NCBI GenBank assembly: GCA_023252395.1
Contig: JAJPDY010000040.1
Span: 1 to 8,192, forward strand
Length of the DNA: 8,192 bases
Direction of reading: 5' to 3'
DNA from: Nitrososphaera sp.
GTDB lineage: Archaea; Thermoproteota; Nitrososphaeria; Nitrososphaerales; Nitrososphaeraceae
Shown here: piece after piece, positions 1 through 6,552 of the stretch
Layout of the letters: each line of letters begins with the position of its first letter
Position numbering within the stretch: position 1 is the stretch's first letter
The notes under the pieces: generated by a model
What the model saw: only the letters and a program-made list of their open reading frames with translations
The model's database searches: none
What the model was told of the DNA's origin: nothing
Program-made: the position numbers and the translations under genes

Positions 1-125
1 ACTGCAAGTATCCCGATAATGGCATAAATTGCGATCTTTTTTGAACTAGAAGCTCCACGTGAGCTGGGCAATAAAGAAAAAATCTGCTTTCCACCATATA
101 TCTCTTGTTGGCAGGTCTCTGGCAT
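1..125 (-). CDS. Putative membrane protein, N-terminal fragment (runs off left edge)
   Basis: Reading the minus strand from an ATG at 125 down to base 1 gives an open frame of about 41 residues. A polar stretch is followed by Ser-Ser-Ser-Lys-Lys and then a hydrophobic run (IAIYAIIGILAV), which looks like an N-terminal transmembrane helix or uncleaved signal anchor with positive residues just before it. The rest lies outside the window, so no family can be named. A second minus-strand frame from an ATG near 97 is also open but less hydrophobic, so the frame choice is a judgement. If real, the gene is divergent from the EamA transporter and shares its upstream region. Confidence 0.4.
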   Translation of the reverse strand, partial: MPETCQQEIYGGKQIFSLLPSSRGASSSKKIAIYAIIGILA

Positions 126-133
126 AGACAGAA

Positions 134-142
134 ATAGTATAT
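134..142 (+). promoter_or_regulatory. Possible TATA box for the EamA transporter
   Basis: The sequence ATAGTATAT lies between the putative minus-strand gene start (125) and the transporter. Transcription would start near 160-165. That leaves a leader of about 40 bases for the ATG at 206, or none for a TTG at 161. The assignment rests only on base composition and spacing. Confidence 0.35.
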
Positions 143-205
143 CATGTGGAATTGCTTTGTTTGAATACGACGGAAGCGGCAGAGAACCACAACAGGCAGC
201 ATGCA

Positions 206-1066
206 ATGATCGGCTACCTGTCGGTATTGTTTGCAGCCGCCCTGTTTGGCTCGGTCTTTACCCTTGCCAAGGTTCCGCTTGCCACGGTGGACCCGCTTGT
301 CCTGGCGGCTGTGGCGTACACCATCGCCGGCCTTGCGCTGATCCCGTTTGCAAAAGCGTCCTTTAGGCTTGACAATAGGCGCGACTACCTCTACCTAGTG
401 ATAATAACAATCACCGGCGCAGTTGCCGCCCCGGCGCTTTTGCTCTACGGGCTTGCGCAGACAGCCGCATCCGATGCGTCGATACTTGCCAATGGAGAAG
501 TTCTATTTACGATAATACTGTCTGCAGTGTTTTTTGGCGAAAAGCCGAAGGGCAGGCGCGGGATGTTTGCGGTAGTTCTTGTAATAGTCGGCCTTTTTAT
601 GGCCACAACCAACCTCAAGGTTTCAGAAACCATCCTGCAGGTCAACGCAGGCAATATCATGATTCTGGCTTCAATGTTCATGTGGGCTATTGACAATAAC
701 GTCAGCAGGCGCCTTACCTCAACGGTCAGCCCGGCAAAGATAGCGATGGTAAAGTCGTTGCTTGGCGGCCTAGTCTTGCTGGCAATAGCACTCGCGCTTG
801 GCAAGGGAGGCGCGATAGCAAGCATAGAGCCCGGCCTATGGCTCATAATAATAGTCATGTCAGTCTCGGGCTTTGGAGGCGCACTCTTGCTCTTCCTGCA
901 AGGCATCAAGAGGATCGGAACAGTCAAGACGATGTCCATATTTGCCATGACTCCAATATTTGGCATAGTCATTGCCGCGCTTGCCCTTGGCGAATCAATA
1001 AGCACCATTCAGATGGTTGCAACCGGTCTGATAATTGCAGGCATACTGATAATCAGCCGCCACTAG
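206..1066 (+). CDS. EamA/DMT-family transporter
   Basis: This is a hydrophobic protein of 286 residues with about ten predicted membrane helices in two similar halves, the layout of the drug/metabolite transporter (EamA) superfamily. Each half ends in the family-typical segment of a helix followed by a Gly-Glu turn: FFGEKP near residues 109-114 and ALGESIS near 256-262. Family members export or import small metabolites such as amino acids, sugars or nucleotides; the substrate cannot be told from sequence. I chose the ATG at 206 because the first helix starts right after it (MIGYLSVLF). The frame also allows GTG at 146 and TTG at 161, which would add a polar tail of 20 or 15 residues. The TTG at 161 fits the TATA-like box at 134-142 as a leaderless start. 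The TAG stop overlaps the stop of convergent pth2. The family call is firm and the start is uncertain. Confidence 0.85.
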   Translation: MIGYLSVLFAAALFGSVFTLAKVPLATVDPLVLAAVAYTIAGLALIPFAKASFRLDNRRDYLYLVIITITGAVAAPALLLYGLAQTAASDASILANGEVLFTIILSAVFFGEKPKGRRGMFAVVLVIVGLFMATTNLKVSETILQVNAGNIMILASMFMWAIDNNVSRRLTSTVSPAKIAMVKSLLGGLVLLAIALALGKGGAIASIEPGLWLIIIVMSVSGFGGALLLFLQGIKRIGTVKTMSIFAMTPIFGIVIAALALGESISTIQMVATGLIIAGILIISRH

Positions 1067-1431
1067 AGCAGCTTTAGGCTGTTAGTTACCTTGTCTACCA
1101 GATCGGATGGCGCAGGACCTATCCCTATGCAGGTTGTGGTGCCTGGCGGTATCTGGGTAAGCCCGCTGTCCTGCACTTGTACCACCGGCAGACGAAGGTT
1201 CTCAGCATGCTTCCTTACTTCCATCAGCTCTTCCATGCTTTGCACCTTTACAACGACCTTTGCCTGGCCGCCCATAAACCATTCGTCAAACCATTCGCGC
1301 TTTCTTTCCTTTGTCTTTTCTGCGCCCATCACTGCAGCATGGGCTACCTGCGCCGCTATCTTGCCAGTGCCCATCCCAAGGTCTCTCCTTACTACCATAA
1401 CCTGCTTGAATTCCACGATGTGTCCAGTCAT
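1063..1431 (-). CDS. pth2: Peptidyl-tRNA hydrolase, PTH2 type
   Basis: This 122-residue protein is of normal length for archaeal PTH2. It cleaves the ester bond of peptidyl-tRNAs that drop off the ribosome, recycling tRNA in the cytoplasm. Family signatures are clear: VVRRDLGMGTGKIAAQVAHA at residues 13-32 (the lysine-bearing active-site helix), VQDSGLTQIPPGT at 86-98 and CIGIGPAP at 101-108. The ATG at 1431 leaves six residues before the first strand, as expected. The gene is divergent from the geranylgeranyl reductase gene, with 47 bases between the starts. Its TAG stop overlaps the TAG stop of the EamA gene (CTAG at 1063-1066), so the two convergent transcripts must overlap at their 3' ends. 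Confidence 0.95.
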   Translation of the reverse strand: MTGHIVEFKQVMVVRRDLGMGTGKIAAQVAHAAVMGAEKTKERKREWFDEWFMGGQAKVVVKVQSMEELMEVRKHAENLRLPVVQVQDSGLTQIPPGTTTCIGIGPAPSDLVDKVTNSLKLL

Positions 1432-1449
1432 AGTTTAATTAACAGAGTG

Positions 1450-1459
1450 AAAAATACAT
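1450..1459. promoter_or_regulatory. Shared AT element, likely TATA box of the divergent pth2/GGR promoter
   Basis: The run AAAAATACAT is centred about 25 bases before the ATG at 1479 (plus) and about 23 bases before the pth2 ATG at 1431 (minus). It is the only strong AT-rich block besides TTTAATTAA at 1434-1442. The spacing on the plus side fits a leaderless transcript. Whether one element serves both directions is inference. Confidence 0.5.
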
Positions 1460-1478
1460 TGCTGGTCTTTTAAGAGAG

Positions 1479-2633
1479 ATGCCAGATTATGACGTGATAG
1501 TGGCCGGAGGAAGCGTCTCTGGGCTCCTTGCAGCCCGCGAGATAGCGGCCGGCGGCATTTCTGTTGCAGTACTTGAGGAAGACTCTGAGATAGGGACGCC
1601 GGAGCATTGTGGAGGGCTCGTGAGTATTTCTGGCATCCGTAACCTCGGCATTGTGCCGGATGCAAGTGCGGTCGAGAACAGCAAGATAGCAAAGGCCAGA
1701 ATTCTTTCGCCTTCAGGCGGTTTTGAGATAAACGCCGAAAAGCAAAAGGTCATGGTGCTTGACAGGCGCGCATTTGACAAGCAGATAGCCTTTCAAGCGC
1801 AAAAGATGGGCGCAGAGATTAGGGTAAAGTGCTCTATGCGCTCTTTTGTCCAAGATGGTTCAGGTTATGCAGTCAAGACGTCTGACGGCGACTTGTCCTG
1901 CAAATACTTTATAGACGCAAGGGGCGTTGCGTCGATAATTGCCAAAAACCGCGAAGGCGTCTTGCAATCTGCACAGTACGAAGTGTATGCGCCATGGATA
2001 GAGCGCGATACCATAGAAGTAGCGTTTGACAGCCAGCGCTATCCGGGCTTTTTTGCATGGATAATACCGACTGCGCAGGGCAGCGGAAAAGTTGGAGTGG
2101 CTGGCAAAGGAATCAATGCAGCAGGCGCGCTTCAGTCATACATGGACAGCAAGGGCAAGCATTCAGTTGTGCGTAAGGTGTACGCGCCGATCTGGGTCAA
2201 CGGGCCGGCTGAAAATTTTGTTTCAGGCAGGACAATAATTGTTGGCGACGCTGCCGGGCAGAGCAAGCCCACCACGGCAGGGGGCATCTATACCTGTGGC
2301 ATGGGAGGCGTGTTTGCGGGGCAGGCAGTAGTGCAAGCCATCAGGAAAAATGACGATCTGATGCTTGATCAGTATGAAAAGAACTGGCATGATATTTTCA
2401 AATCAGAATTTGACAAGATGCTCCTTGCACGCAGGCTGCTTGAGCGGCTTGACAACAAGGCCATCGACGAGCTGTTTCTTGCGATACCGCAGGAAAAGCT
2501 TGAAGAGGCATCTGCCAGTGGTGACTTTGACTTTCATTCGGCTGCAGTTGCCAAGATCCTTGGAGCCAAGAGCGCCGCTAGGATGGCAAAGGCGCTGCTT
2601 GGAAACGAGGTAAGGCGCCTGATCGACAATTAA
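1479..2633 (+). CDS. Geranylgeranyl reductase family flavoprotein
   Basis: This 384-residue FAD protein belongs to the geranylgeranyl reductase (GGR) family. In archaea such enzymes saturate the isoprenoid chains of ether lipids or of related prenyl compounds such as quinones at the membrane. An N-terminal dinucleotide-binding fold starts at residue 5 (DVIVAGGSVSG), with the acidic end of strand 2 at VLEED (31-35). A cysteine segment follows at EHCGG (42-46). The central segment PGFFAWIIP (189-197) corresponds to the family PxxYxWxFP substrate motif with Phe and Ile replacing Tyr and Phe. The second FAD motif is GDAAG (256-260), followed by PTTAGGI. The helical C-terminus from about 290 fits the family. 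The start is supported by an AT-rich box about 25 bases upstream. Archaeal genomes often carry several GGR paralogues, so which prenyl substrate this one uses is open. Confidence 0.88.
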   Translation: MPDYDVIVAGGSVSGLLAAREIAAGGISVAVLEEDSEIGTPEHCGGLVSISGIRNLGIVPDASAVENSKIAKARILSPSGGFEINAEKQKVMVLDRRAFDKQIAFQAQKMGAEIRVKCSMRSFVQDGSGYAVKTSDGDLSCKYFIDARGVASIIAKNREGVLQSAQYEVYAPWIERDTIEVAFDSQRYPGFFAWIIPTAQGSGKVGVAGKGINAAGALQSYMDSKGKHSVVRKVYAPIWVNGPAENFVSGRTIIVGDAAGQSKPTTAGGIYTCGMGGVFAGQAVVQAIRKNDDLMLDQYEKNWHDIFKSEFDKMLLARRLLERLDNKAIDELFLAIPQEKLEEASASGDFDFHSAAVAKILGAKSAARMAKALLGNEVRRLIDN

Positions 2634-2638
2634 GCAAG

Positions 2639-2647
2639 ATATAAATT
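2639..2647 (+). promoter_or_regulatory. TATA box of the zinc ribbon-EF1B-CDC48 cluster
   Basis: ATATAAATT lies six bases after the reductase stop codon and is centred 30 bases before the ATG at 2673. This is the usual distance of an archaeal TATA box from the start of a leaderless or very short-leader transcript. It suggests that the cluster has its own promoter and does not depend only on read-through from the reductase gene. Confidence 0.6.
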
Positions 2648-2672
2648 CGGTTAATCTTAAGAGAGAGCACGT

Positions 2673-2852
2673 ATGTCCAAGCCATTGCAATTACCAGTCT
2701 GCACATCATGCAGCAGACCAATAATGCCTAACGATGAATGTGTAAAGTATTACTGTCCAAACTGTGGCTATGTCCTCATGTGGCGCTGCGAAAGCTGCCG
2801 CGAATTTGCAAGAGCCTACAAGTGTGTAGGATGCGGCTTTGAGGGCCCATAG
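2673..2852 (+). CDS. Small zinc-ribbon RNA-binding-type protein (DUF1610-like)
   Basis: A 59-residue protein runs from ATG 2673 to TAG 2850-2852. It holds four CxxC pairs: C10/C13, C28/C31, C39/C42 and C51/C54, plus an extra C23. That is enough for two zinc sites in a double zinc ribbon. The layout, size and sequence (YYCPNCGY, WRCESCR, KCVGCGFEGP) match the archaeal Zn-ribbon RNA-binding proteins thought to act in translation, which commonly sit beside the EF-1beta gene. Here the next gene, EF-1beta, starts only two bases after the stop, so translation is probably coupled. The precise molecular role of this family is not established as far as I know. Confidence 0.9.
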   Translation: MSKPLQLPVCTSCSRPIMPNDECVKYYCPNCGYVLMWRCESCREFARAYKCVGCGFEGP

Positions 2853-2854
2853 GC

Positions 2855-3136
2855 ATGGCGCGGCTAGTGGCCAGAATACGGATAATGCCGGCAGACGCCG
2901 AGTCCAACCTTGACAGTGTTCTCCAGTCCATCAAAAAATCAATGCCGCAAGGCATGGAAATGAAAGGGCATGCGATTGAGCCTATTGCCTTTGGCCTAAA
3001 GGCAATCATTGGAGACTTTTTGCTAGAGGATGCAGAAGGCCAGATGGACAAGCTCGAAGAATCCATCAAGAGTGTCGAAGGCGTTGGCGAGATTGAAGTT
3101 ACAAACATCAGCAGGCAATCCGTAAAAATGAAGTAA
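2855..3136 (+). CDS. ef1b: Translation elongation factor 1-beta (aEF-1beta)
   Basis: This 93-residue protein is the guanine-nucleotide exchange factor that restores GTP-bound EF-1alpha after aminoacyl-tRNA delivery. It consists only of the C-terminal exchange domain, as is normal in archaea, where the factor is about 90 residues. The ferredoxin-like fold is seen as strand 3-11 (RLVARIRIM), helix 18-29, strand with the family motif EPIAFGLKA at 42-50, helix 61-75, and a C-terminal strand GEIEVTNISR at 78-87. The ATG follows the zinc-ribbon stop by two bases, and the CDC48 gene begins 25 bases after its TAA, so this is the second gene of a probable four-gene operon. Confidence 0.95.
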   Translation: MARLVARIRIMPADAESNLDSVLQSIKKSMPQGMEMKGHAIEPIAFGLKAIIGDFLLEDAEGQMDKLEESIKSVEGVGEIEVTNISRQSVKMK

Positions 3137-3146
3137 TGTTAATGCC

Positions 3147-3152
3147 GGAGGC
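3147..3152 (+). promoter_or_regulatory. Shine-Dalgarno sequence for CDC48, decides TTG start
   Basis: GGAGGC lies ten bases before the TTG at 3162. In that frame a TGA at 3129-3131 closes the path and no ATG or GTG occurs between it and the TTG. The nearby ATGs at 3136 and 3142 run into a TGA at 3163-3165. The ribosome-binding site therefore supports TTG as the real start, and it fits an internal operon gene that cannot be leaderless. Confidence 0.65.
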
Positions 3153-3161
3153 TACAAAAGT

Positions 3162-5360
3162 TTGAAAAAGGCGCGCGCCGGGAGCGACGAATCAGCCCCC
3201 ATCCAGCTAAGGGTAGCAGAAGCCAAACACCGCGATGTTGGCAAGCGCAGGGCAAGAATTGATCCACACAATATGGAGCACCTTGGAATTCAAGCCGGGG
3301 AGATAATCGAGCTCGCAGGCAAGCGTAGCACCGCAGTTGCAGCGTGGCCGGCAGACGAGGAAGAAAGAGAAAATGACATCATCAGGATTGACGGGCAGAC
3401 AAGGAAGAACGCAGGCGTCGGCCTAAACGATCTTTTAAACGTCAGGAAGATAGACGTCAAGCAGGCAAAGAGCGTGACTCTCATGCCGCTTGGCGACAAC
3501 AACATCACAGTTGACAAGGAATTCTGCGACTTTGTCAAGAACAGGCTCAAAGGATACCCAATAAACGAAGGCGACGAGATTTCAGTAGTCATTCTGGGCA
3601 ACCCAATGGATTTCAAGGTTGAAAGGGCAATGCCCAAGGCCATATCAAGAATTGAGCGCTCGACAAAGCTCACCATAATGGCCGAGACTGCAAGCGACAG
3701 AAAGCCGCGGGTGACCTATGAAGAGATAGGAGGCATGAAAGAGCAGATCAAAAGGCTGCGCGAAATTGTAGAGTTGCCGATGCGCCACCCCGAAGTATTT
3801 GCAAGGCTTGGCATAGAGCCCCACAGCGGCATCTTGATGTACGGGTCGCCAGGATGTGGCAAGACCCTCATTGCAAAAGCGCTGGCGTCAGAGTCTGAAG
3901 CAAACTTTTTCATAATAAACGGCCCGGAGATCATGAACAAGTACTATGGCGAGACAGAAGCTAGGTTACGCGACATCTTCAAGGAGGCCCGCGATTCTTC
4001 TCCAAGCATAATATTCATTGACGAAATTGACGCCATTGCGCCCAAGAGGGAAGAGGCTTTTGGAGATGTGGAAAAGCGTGTTGTGGCGCAGCTGCTGGCA
4101 CTGATGGACGGAATGGCCGAGAGAGGCCAGGTAATAGTACTTGGCGCAACCAACAGACCAGAAAGCCTTGACCCAGCGCTGAGGCGGCCTGGAAGGTTCG
4201 ACAGGGAGATAGAGATAGGCGTCCCAAATGTGGAAGGCCGGCTTGAGATACTGCAGATTCACACGCGTGGCATGCCGCTCTCTGAAGACATTGACCTCCA
4301 AGATCTTGCCTCAGAATTGCACGGCTACACTGGCGCAGACATTAAGGCGCTTTGCAGAGAGGCCGCAATGAAAGCACTCAGGCGCTACCTGCCAGAGATC
4401 GACTTGGAAGGCGACAAGATATCGCCAGAAATTCTCGAGGGCATGGTTATCACTAACAGGGACTTCAAGGAAGGCATGAAAGAGATTGTTCCTACTGCAA
4501 TGAGGGAGTTCTATGTTGAGGTTGCCCGCGTAAAGTGGAACGACGTTGGTGGCCTGTACGAGGCAAAGCGCAGCCTGCATGACAACCTCATAACGGCAAT
4601 CAGAGAGCCGGACAAGTTTGCAAAGATGGGCATCAAGCCCCCACGCGGCGCGCTGCTTTATGGGCCACCGGGCACAGGCAAGACGCTGCTTGCAAAGTCT
4701 CTGGCAACAGAGAGCAGCGCCAACATCATTGTAGTTCGTGGCCCCGAAGTGCTCTCAAAGTGGGTCGGCGAATCAGAGAAGGCTATACGCGAGATATTCA
4801 GAAAAGCCAAGGCTTCGTCGCCCTGCATAGTGGTGTTTGACGAGCTCGACTCTCTTGCAAGGCCGAGAGGACAGGACGACGACATGTCAGGCGGCAACGA
4901 GCGAGTGCTCAGCCAGATACTGACAGAGATGGACGACTCTGGAAGCGCCGGAGTCGTGATAATTGGGATAACAAACAGACCCGACCTTATTGACACGTCG
5001 CTTATGAGGCCTGGGAGGCTGGACCTCATTGTCTACGTTGGTCCGCCAGACGACAAGGCACGTCGTGAAATACTCCAGATAATAACTCAGCCAATGCCGC
5101 TTGCAGACGACGTTGACCTTGCAGCCATTTCCCAATCGACAAAGAACTTTAGCGGCGCGGATCTTGTCGCTCTGTGCAGGGAAGCGGCGGTTAATGCCAT
5201 GCAGAACAAGTCGGAGACAGTAGCAAATGGCGATTTTGCCAAGGCAATAAGACTTGTAAGGCCGTCAATAACAAAGGATGTCGAAGAATGGTACGAATCA
5301 ATAAAGAAAAATATCACGTACGCACTGCCAAAGCCGATCGACAAGACCTTTTACGGGTGA
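3162..5360 (+). CDS. cdc48: CDC48/VCP-type AAA+ ATPase with HbYX tail
   Basis: This 732-residue double-ring unfoldase is of usual length for archaeal Cdc48/VAT. It pulls proteins through a hexameric pore using ATP. The double-psi-barrel N-domain spans about 14-112 and a second N subdomain about 113-180. Ring D1 has Walker A GSPGCGKT (228-235), pore loop KYYG (260-263), Walker B IIFIDEID (283-290), sensor Asn331 and arginine fingers R342/R345. Ring D2 has Walker A GPPGTGKT (501-508), pore loop KWVG (533-536), Walker B IVVFDELD (556-563), sensor Asn605 and arginines R616/R619. Both rings look catalytically intact. Odd points are Ser229 and Cys232 in the D1 Walker A, where Pro and Thr are the usual residues. 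The C-terminus is Phe-Tyr-Gly, matching the hydrophobic-Tyr-any (HbYX) motif that docks ATPases on the 20S proteasome. It is the third gene of the cluster and starts at a TTG behind GGAGG. Confidence 0.96.
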   Translation: MKKARAGSDESAPIQLRVAEAKHRDVGKRRARIDPHNMEHLGIQAGEIIELAGKRSTAVAAWPADEEERENDIIRIDGQTRKNAGVGLNDLLNVRKIDVKQAKSVTLMPLGDNNITVDKEFCDFVKNRLKGYPINEGDEISVVILGNPMDFKVERAMPKAISRIERSTKLTIMAETASDRKPRVTYEEIGGMKEQIKRLREIVELPMRHPEVFARLGIEPHSGILMYGSPGCGKTLIAKALASESEANFFIINGPEIMNKYYGETEARLRDIFKEARDSSPSIIFIDEIDAIAPKREEAFGDVEKRVVAQLLALMDGMAERGQVIVLGATNRPESLDPALRRPGRFDREIEIGVPNVEGRLEILQIHTRGMPLSEDIDLQDLASELHGYTGADIKALCREAAMKALRRYLPEIDLEGDKISPEILEGMVITNRDFKEGMKEIVPTAMREFYVEVARVKWNDVGGLYEAKRSLHDNLITAIREPDKFAKMGIKPPRGALLYGPPGTGKTLLAKSLATESSANIIVVRGPEVLSKWVGESEKAIREIFRKAKASSPCIVVFDELDSLARPRGQDDDMSGGNERVLSQILTEMDDSGSAGVVIIGITNRPDLIDTSLMRPGRLDLIVYVGPPDDKARREILQIITQPMPLADDVDLAAISQSTKNFSGADLVALCREAAVNAMQNKSETVANGDFAKAIRLVRPSITKDVEEWYESIKKNITYALPKPIDKTFYG

Positions 5361-5364
5361 AAAA

Positions 5365-5592
5365 ATGAAATATCCAATTCGAAACCTCATATATGAAAAA
5401 ATAAGGCAAGCAGGGAACATGACAGACTCTGACCTCATGAACGCCCTGACAAAAGAAGGGATCACGCTTGCCGAATCGGAATTCAACAAGACGCTTCTGG
5501 ATCTAGAGATATACGGCCTTGTCCGGGTTTCATGGGTCACGAAAGAAAAGCGCAGGATCGAGCTCGTCGCGGATTCTGGCACTGCCTCTTAG
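5365..5592 (+). CDS. Small winged-helix-like protein downstream of cdc48
   Basis: This 75-residue protein starts with an ATG only four bases after the cdc48 TGA, so it is almost surely co-transcribed and probably translated by re-initiating ribosomes. The pattern suggests a winged helix: helix 1 about 4-16 (NLIYEKIRQ), helix 2 about 19-30 (TDSDLMNALTKEG), a likely recognition helix about 36-50 (ESEFNKTLLDLEIYGL), and a two-strand wing about 52-69 (VRVSWV then RRIELV). Winged helices bind DNA or mediate protein contacts. I do not recognise a named family, and there is no second domain. It could be a regulator of the cluster or an adaptor for CDC48; sequence alone does not decide. Its TAG overlaps the convergent ctaB stop codon. 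Confidence 0.8.
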   Translation: MKYPIRNLIYEKIRQAGNMTDSDLMNALTKEGITLAESEFNKTLLDLEIYGLVRVSWVTKEKRRIELVADSGTAS

Positions 5593-6494
5593 CGCACAAG
5601 CGGGATAGGCAGAGGGTAATAGAACAGCGCGTCAAGCGCAAGTGCAACAAATATCACGACAAGGTAAGGCGCAGTCACTTTGTATGCCTTCCATGCGAAT
5701 TCTGGCGTCGGGTTCTTTGTCAGCTTGTAATGGTACACGAGCATGAGCGAGCCGGATGCCGCTGCAATTACAGTGTAGAGTATCCCCGGACCAAAGAATG
5801 CTATAGCTACAGAATATGGCAAGAGTATAGCAGTATTAAGGAGGATATAGCTTGCAGTCCTCTGGTTGCCGATGAGCACAGGCAGCATCGGAACCCTGAC
5901 GCTTGCGTACTCTTCTCTTGCCCTTATTGCTAGGCACCAGAAATGGGGCGGGGTCCACATGAATACGAGCCACCCAACCAGAAAGCCAAGCAGATCGATA
6001 GAGCCTGTGGCAGTAGCCCATCCTGCCATTGACGCCGCGCTCCCGGCAAACCCTCCGATGACAATGTTAGACGCATTGCTGCGCTTGAGCCAAGCGGTGT
6101 AGACTATGACGTAAAAGAAGATGCCAAGGGCTATCATCCCTGTCGCGACAGGGTTGAGCGTAAACCATGCAATGATTACTGACAGTATGCTCACTCCAAT
6201 GCCATACGCAAGCACATTCTTTGGAGAAAGCCTGCCGGCAGGTATCGGCCTCTTGGCAGTCCTGTCCATTATCTTGTCAATGTCGCGGTCATAGTAGTGG
6301 TTAAGGGCGCTTGCACCCATTGATGCAAGAGAGCCGGCCAGAGTGAGAAATCCAAGCTGCCATGCCGTGACGTCCCAAGCGACGCCAGGTGTTGAATCGA
6401 ACCTGCTCGCCGCAAGAAGCGAGGTAACTGCTGTTATGACAAGGACTACCACTATTCTCGGCTTTGAAACTTCGACATAATCGCGTGCAGTCAC
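5589..6494 (-). CDS. ctaB: Protoheme IX farnesyltransferase (heme o synthase)
   Basis: This 301-residue membrane enzyme of the UbiA prenyltransferase superfamily transfers a farnesyl group to the vinyl side chain of heme b, making heme o, the precursor of heme a in cytochrome oxidases. The first aspartate-rich motif is N65-x3-D69-x3-D73-x3-D77 followed by RT and RP (78-83). The heme o synthase pattern continues with KRSNASNIVIGG (137-148), a WTPPHFWCLA segment (180-189) and REEYASVRVPMLPV (193-206). About eight to nine hydrophobic helices are visible. The GTG at 6494 is the only reasonable start: no other start codon precedes it in frame before the stop at 6516-6518. An AT-rich box lies 36-48 bases upstream. 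The 3' end overlaps the winged-helix gene by four bases. In an aerobic nitrifier it would supply the terminal oxidase. Confidence 0.95.
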   Translation of the reverse strand: MTARDYVEVSKPRIVVVLVITAVTSLLAASRFDSTPGVAWDVTAWQLGFLTLAGSLASMGASALNHYYDRDIDKIMDRTAKRPIPAGRLSPKNVLAYGIGVSILSVIIAWFTLNPVATGMIALGIFFYVIVYTAWLKRSNASNIVIGGFAGSAASMAGWATATGSIDLLGFLVGWLVFMWTPPHFWCLAIRAREEYASVRVPMLPVLIGNQRTASYILLNTAILLPYSVAIAFFGPGILYTVIAAASGSLMLVYHYKLTKNPTPEFAWKAYKVTAPYLVVIFVALALDALFYYPLPIPLVR

Positions 6495-6529
6495 AGAGTT
6501 GCCTCGAAGAGAGTTCTATCGGTGCTTGC

Positions 6530-6542
6530 ATTTAATTTATTC
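6530..6542 (-). promoter_or_regulatory. Likely TATA box for ctaB
   Basis: On the minus strand this reads GAATAAATTAAAT. It is centred about 42 bases before the GTG of ctaB, giving a predicted leader of roughly 15 bases. It lies in the 58-base gap after the upstream hypothetical gene, so ctaB probably has its own promoter even though both genes point the same way. Confidence 0.5.
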
Positions 6543-6552
6543 GTTCCAGCTT

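Noticed and set aside
445..1008. Long minus-strand open frame of 187 residues
   Set aside because: It is antisense to the well-formed EamA transporter, its composition is unlike a real protein, and it has no promoter or family pattern.
1091..1438. Plus-strand open frame of 115 residues
   Set aside because: It lies opposite pth2, whose conserved motifs fill the minus strand.
3843..3866. Loss of ATPase function in CDC48 D1
   Set aside because: Despite the Ser and Cys changes, the P-loop lysine K234 and T235, the Walker B D287/E288, sensor N331 and arginine fingers are all present, so D1 is probably active.
4658..5029. Minus-strand open frame of 123 residues
   Set aside because: It is a shadow of the CDC48 D2 domain; several similar antisense frames across cdc48 arise from its codon bias.
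5532..5933. Plus-strand open frame of 133 residues overlapping the winged-helix gene and ctaB
   Set aside because: The sequence is Cys/Arg-rich without pattern and lies opposite the conserved heme o synthase C-terminal half.
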